Below are positions 28,735-30,062 of a stretch of DNA of 30,062 nucleotides, in pieces; positions within the stretch are counted from its first letter, which is position 1; each line of letters starts with the position of its first letter. The notes beneath the pieces were generated by a model. That model did no database searches. It had not been told where the DNA came from and was given only the letters and a program-made list of their open reading frames with translations. Both the position numbers and the translations under genes were made by a program. Source of the stretch: a virus; the IMG/VR virus record IMGVR_UViG_3300042385_000192, positions 1 through 30,062 of that record, one strand, 5' to 3'.

Positions 28735-29682
28735 TTATGGATTAACGTATCCCAAAGAGATATCTGCACCGAATCCGATAGCAGTACCTGCACGGTAACG
28801 CATTGCAATACGCACGTTGTCTGAACCGTCAGTCATTGACATATCAATCACTTTCGCCTCGTTCAAGTCGCTCAATAGATCAGTACCGAAGAACAAATTG
28901 TCCACTTCAGAAGCGACCATTGTTGAGTCTGGAATACCCGGACAAACATAGATTTCATATCCATCAACTAGCACTGGTGCTTCGCCCGTTGCGTTGTATG
29001 TGAACTGATAACCAAGTGTATTGATTGCTTGACGGTAGAACTGAGCAGTTTTGCGGTTAACATAAAGCTTCACAGTGTCTGTCTTTCCAATCAATGTAGA
29101 TGGTAGAGCAGCAAGTACTGATTGCATCTGAGCGATAACTGTTGATGCAGAAGTAGCAGCAGAGAAGTCAACATCAGGAGTACCTGATTTCGCGTTGTCA
29201 ATCAATCTCAATAGACCAGTGAAAGCAGTGTATGTTGGTGTTGCATTTGAAGACGCAGCATCAAAGTTACCCTGCCACAAGTTGAACTCGATAGCCTCTC
29301 CAACTTTTGCAGCAATGTGAGCCAACATAAAGTCAGCGAACTCAACTGGCACTTGGTCATTGATGAAACCCGCACCCGTGTTGTATGCTTCCCAATCTTG
29401 AACGAATTGCTTTTTGCAAAGTTCAACATTAGTGTTCAAGTCAGTAGTTGTAAGTGTTGTCTCAGCTAGAGTAACAGAACCTGCGACTGTGAAATCACAA
29501 GTAGCAGCTACTACCAATCCACTTGAAGAAAGTTTCTTGATAACCGCTTTGTACTTTACGTTTTCTTTGATAGCGATATAGCCGTTAGCTAGAGTATCGC
29601 CAGATAGAATAGCAGCTTGGATGTATGGTAGTGCTAACGCACCTGCATACGAAGAACTGCTAATAGTTAATGATGTAGCCAT
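28735..29682 (-). CDS. Major capsid protein, HK97-type
   Basis: This is a 315-residue protein with the length and pattern of HK97-fold major capsids. It has an N-terminal Ser/Ala-rich arm, a central helix (VPVEFADFMLAHIAAKVGEA) like the spine helix, and a C-terminal part with DTVKLYVNRKTAQFY, GYEIYVCPGIPDS, and a final RYRAGTAIGFG resembling the P-domain and A-domain strands. It is flanked upstream by the scaffold-like gene (six bases) and the protease, and followed by a terminator. It should be the most abundant virion protein. Confidence 0.85.
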   Translation of the reverse strand: MATSLTISSSSYAGALALPYIQAAILSGDTLANGYIAIKENVKYKAVIKKLSSSGLVVAATCDFTVAGSVTLAETTLTTTDLNTNVELCKKQFVQDWEAYNTGAGFINDQVPVEFADFMLAHIAAKVGEAIEFNLWQGNFDAASSNATPTYTAFTGLLRLIDNAKSGTPDVDFSAATSASTVIAQMQSVLAALPSTLIGKTDTVKLYVNRKTAQFYRQAINTLGYQFTYNATGEAPVLVDGYEIYVCPGIPDSTMVASEVDNLFFGTDLLSDLNEAKVIDMSMTDGSDNVRIAMRYRAGTAIGFGADISLGYVNP

Positions 29683-29688
29683 TTCTTA

Positions 29689-30062
29689 TTATTTTTTTAG
29701 TGACATAATCTTGCTTAAGATTCTGTCGTTTTTAGTTTGTTTTTTTGAAAAATTTACTGCTGAGATTTCAGCCGCAGGTGTTTCACTTTTGATAGATACT
29801 GCCCCTGCTTTTTTTGACAATTCAGTAGCTTTAGCCGTTGCGATAGTTAAGTCAGTTTTTACTGCACTTAATTCTTCTGTAACTGCTGACAACTGCGTGT
29901 CACGTTCTGCTAGTTGATTCTTGATAGATGTCAACTGCTCATCCATTGCTGCGATAACCGCTGCGATGTCTGCACTCATTTCTTCTTCTGCTACTTCCGC
30001 TTCTTTCATTTCAGTAATGAAGCCGCCAACAGTAACTACAACTGAACCGTTGTCAAGCGTAT
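29689..30062 (-). CDS. Capsid scaffold-like protein, C-terminal part (start is at 400 across the join)
   Basis: These are the last codons of the 194-residue protein that starts at 400 and crosses the contig ends; 29874-30062 repeats 1-189. The region up to about 29760 is coiled-coil-like (EQLTSIKNQLAERDTQLSAV), followed by an Ala/Val/Ser stretch and a basic tail (FSKKQTKNDRILSKIMSLKK). A basic C-terminal tail is typical of scaffold proteins that bind the capsid protein. It ends six bases before the major capsid start. Confidence 0.7.
   Translation of the reverse strand, partial: TLDNGSVVVTVGGFITEMKEAEVAEEEMSADIAAVIAAMDEQLTSIKNQLAERDTQLSAVTEELSAVKTDLTIATAKATELSKKAGAVSIKSETPAAEISAVNFSKKQTKNDRILSKIMSLKK
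29874..30062. repeat. Right copy of the terminal overlap
   Basis: Same sequence as 1-189 apart from four mismatches (30001 and 30043-30045), all synonymous in the scaffold-like gene. It marks the point where the circular assembly was cut. Confidence 0.93.

Noticed and set aside
1-30062. CRISPR array, integrase, attachment site, insertion sequence
   Set aside because: None was seen on reading both strands; no recombinase motifs and no regularly spaced repeats.

Overview
The window is essentially one complete small tailed-phage genome. Bases 1-189 are repeated, at near identity, at 29874-30062, so the sequence is a circular (or circularly permuted) contig with a unique length of about 29,873 bp. 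The host is very probably a member of the Bacteroidota. Promoters fit the TTTG-N19-TAnnTTTG pattern, start codons are preceded by A-rich leaders (often ACACAATG) instead of Shine-Dalgarno sequences, and many proteins resemble those of Flavobacteriia-type siphoviruses. The genes indicate a siphovirus: HK97-type capsid, PBSX-type portal and terminase, a tail chaperone made by frameshifting, and a short tape measure. No integrase, DNA polymerase, helicase or tRNA was seen, so the phage is probably lytic or host-dependent for replication.

Layout. There are two opposed transcription blocks. The plus block (14851-22284) starts at a good Bacteroidota promoter and carries small early proteins, a probable ssDNA-binding protein, an HNH endonuclease with its own promoter, an HTH protein, a stand-alone DnaA domain IV protein, a replisome-organiser-like protein and, unusually, the large terminase. 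It ends at a strong terminator (22292-22324). Two overlapping spanin-like genes follow (22336-23011). The minus block starts at 14729 and runs leftward through the contig junction to 23003. It opens with a VRR-NUC nuclease, a sigma-like protein and a zinc-ribbon protein, then a terminator and a roughly 460-bp spacer. After that come small genes, the tail chaperone, a fibre, tail completion and tip proteins, the tape measure, the head protease, and then terminator/promoter/scaffold/major capsid. The block finishes with tail tube, portal, connector, holin, amidase and metallophosphatase.

How the parts work together. The two blocks are fired from face-to-face promoters at 14779-14851 that appear to share one start area, which could act as a switch. 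The sigma-like protein encoded first on the minus strand is a candidate activator of the long structural operon. Terminators bracket the capsid and tail-tube genes, which would tune the dose of the abundant proteins. Lysis uses a holin and a T7-type amidase on the minus strand, with envelope-disrupting candidates encoded convergently on the plus strand.

The main discoveries are: (1) an unannotated -1 frameshift extension of the tail chaperone that fills 10437-10600; (2) a permuted structural gene order with the tape measure upstream of the head genes; (3) the opposed promoter pair; (4) an overlapping spanin-like pair without a lipobox; and (5) a portal fused to an extra C-terminal domain through an A10 slippery run.
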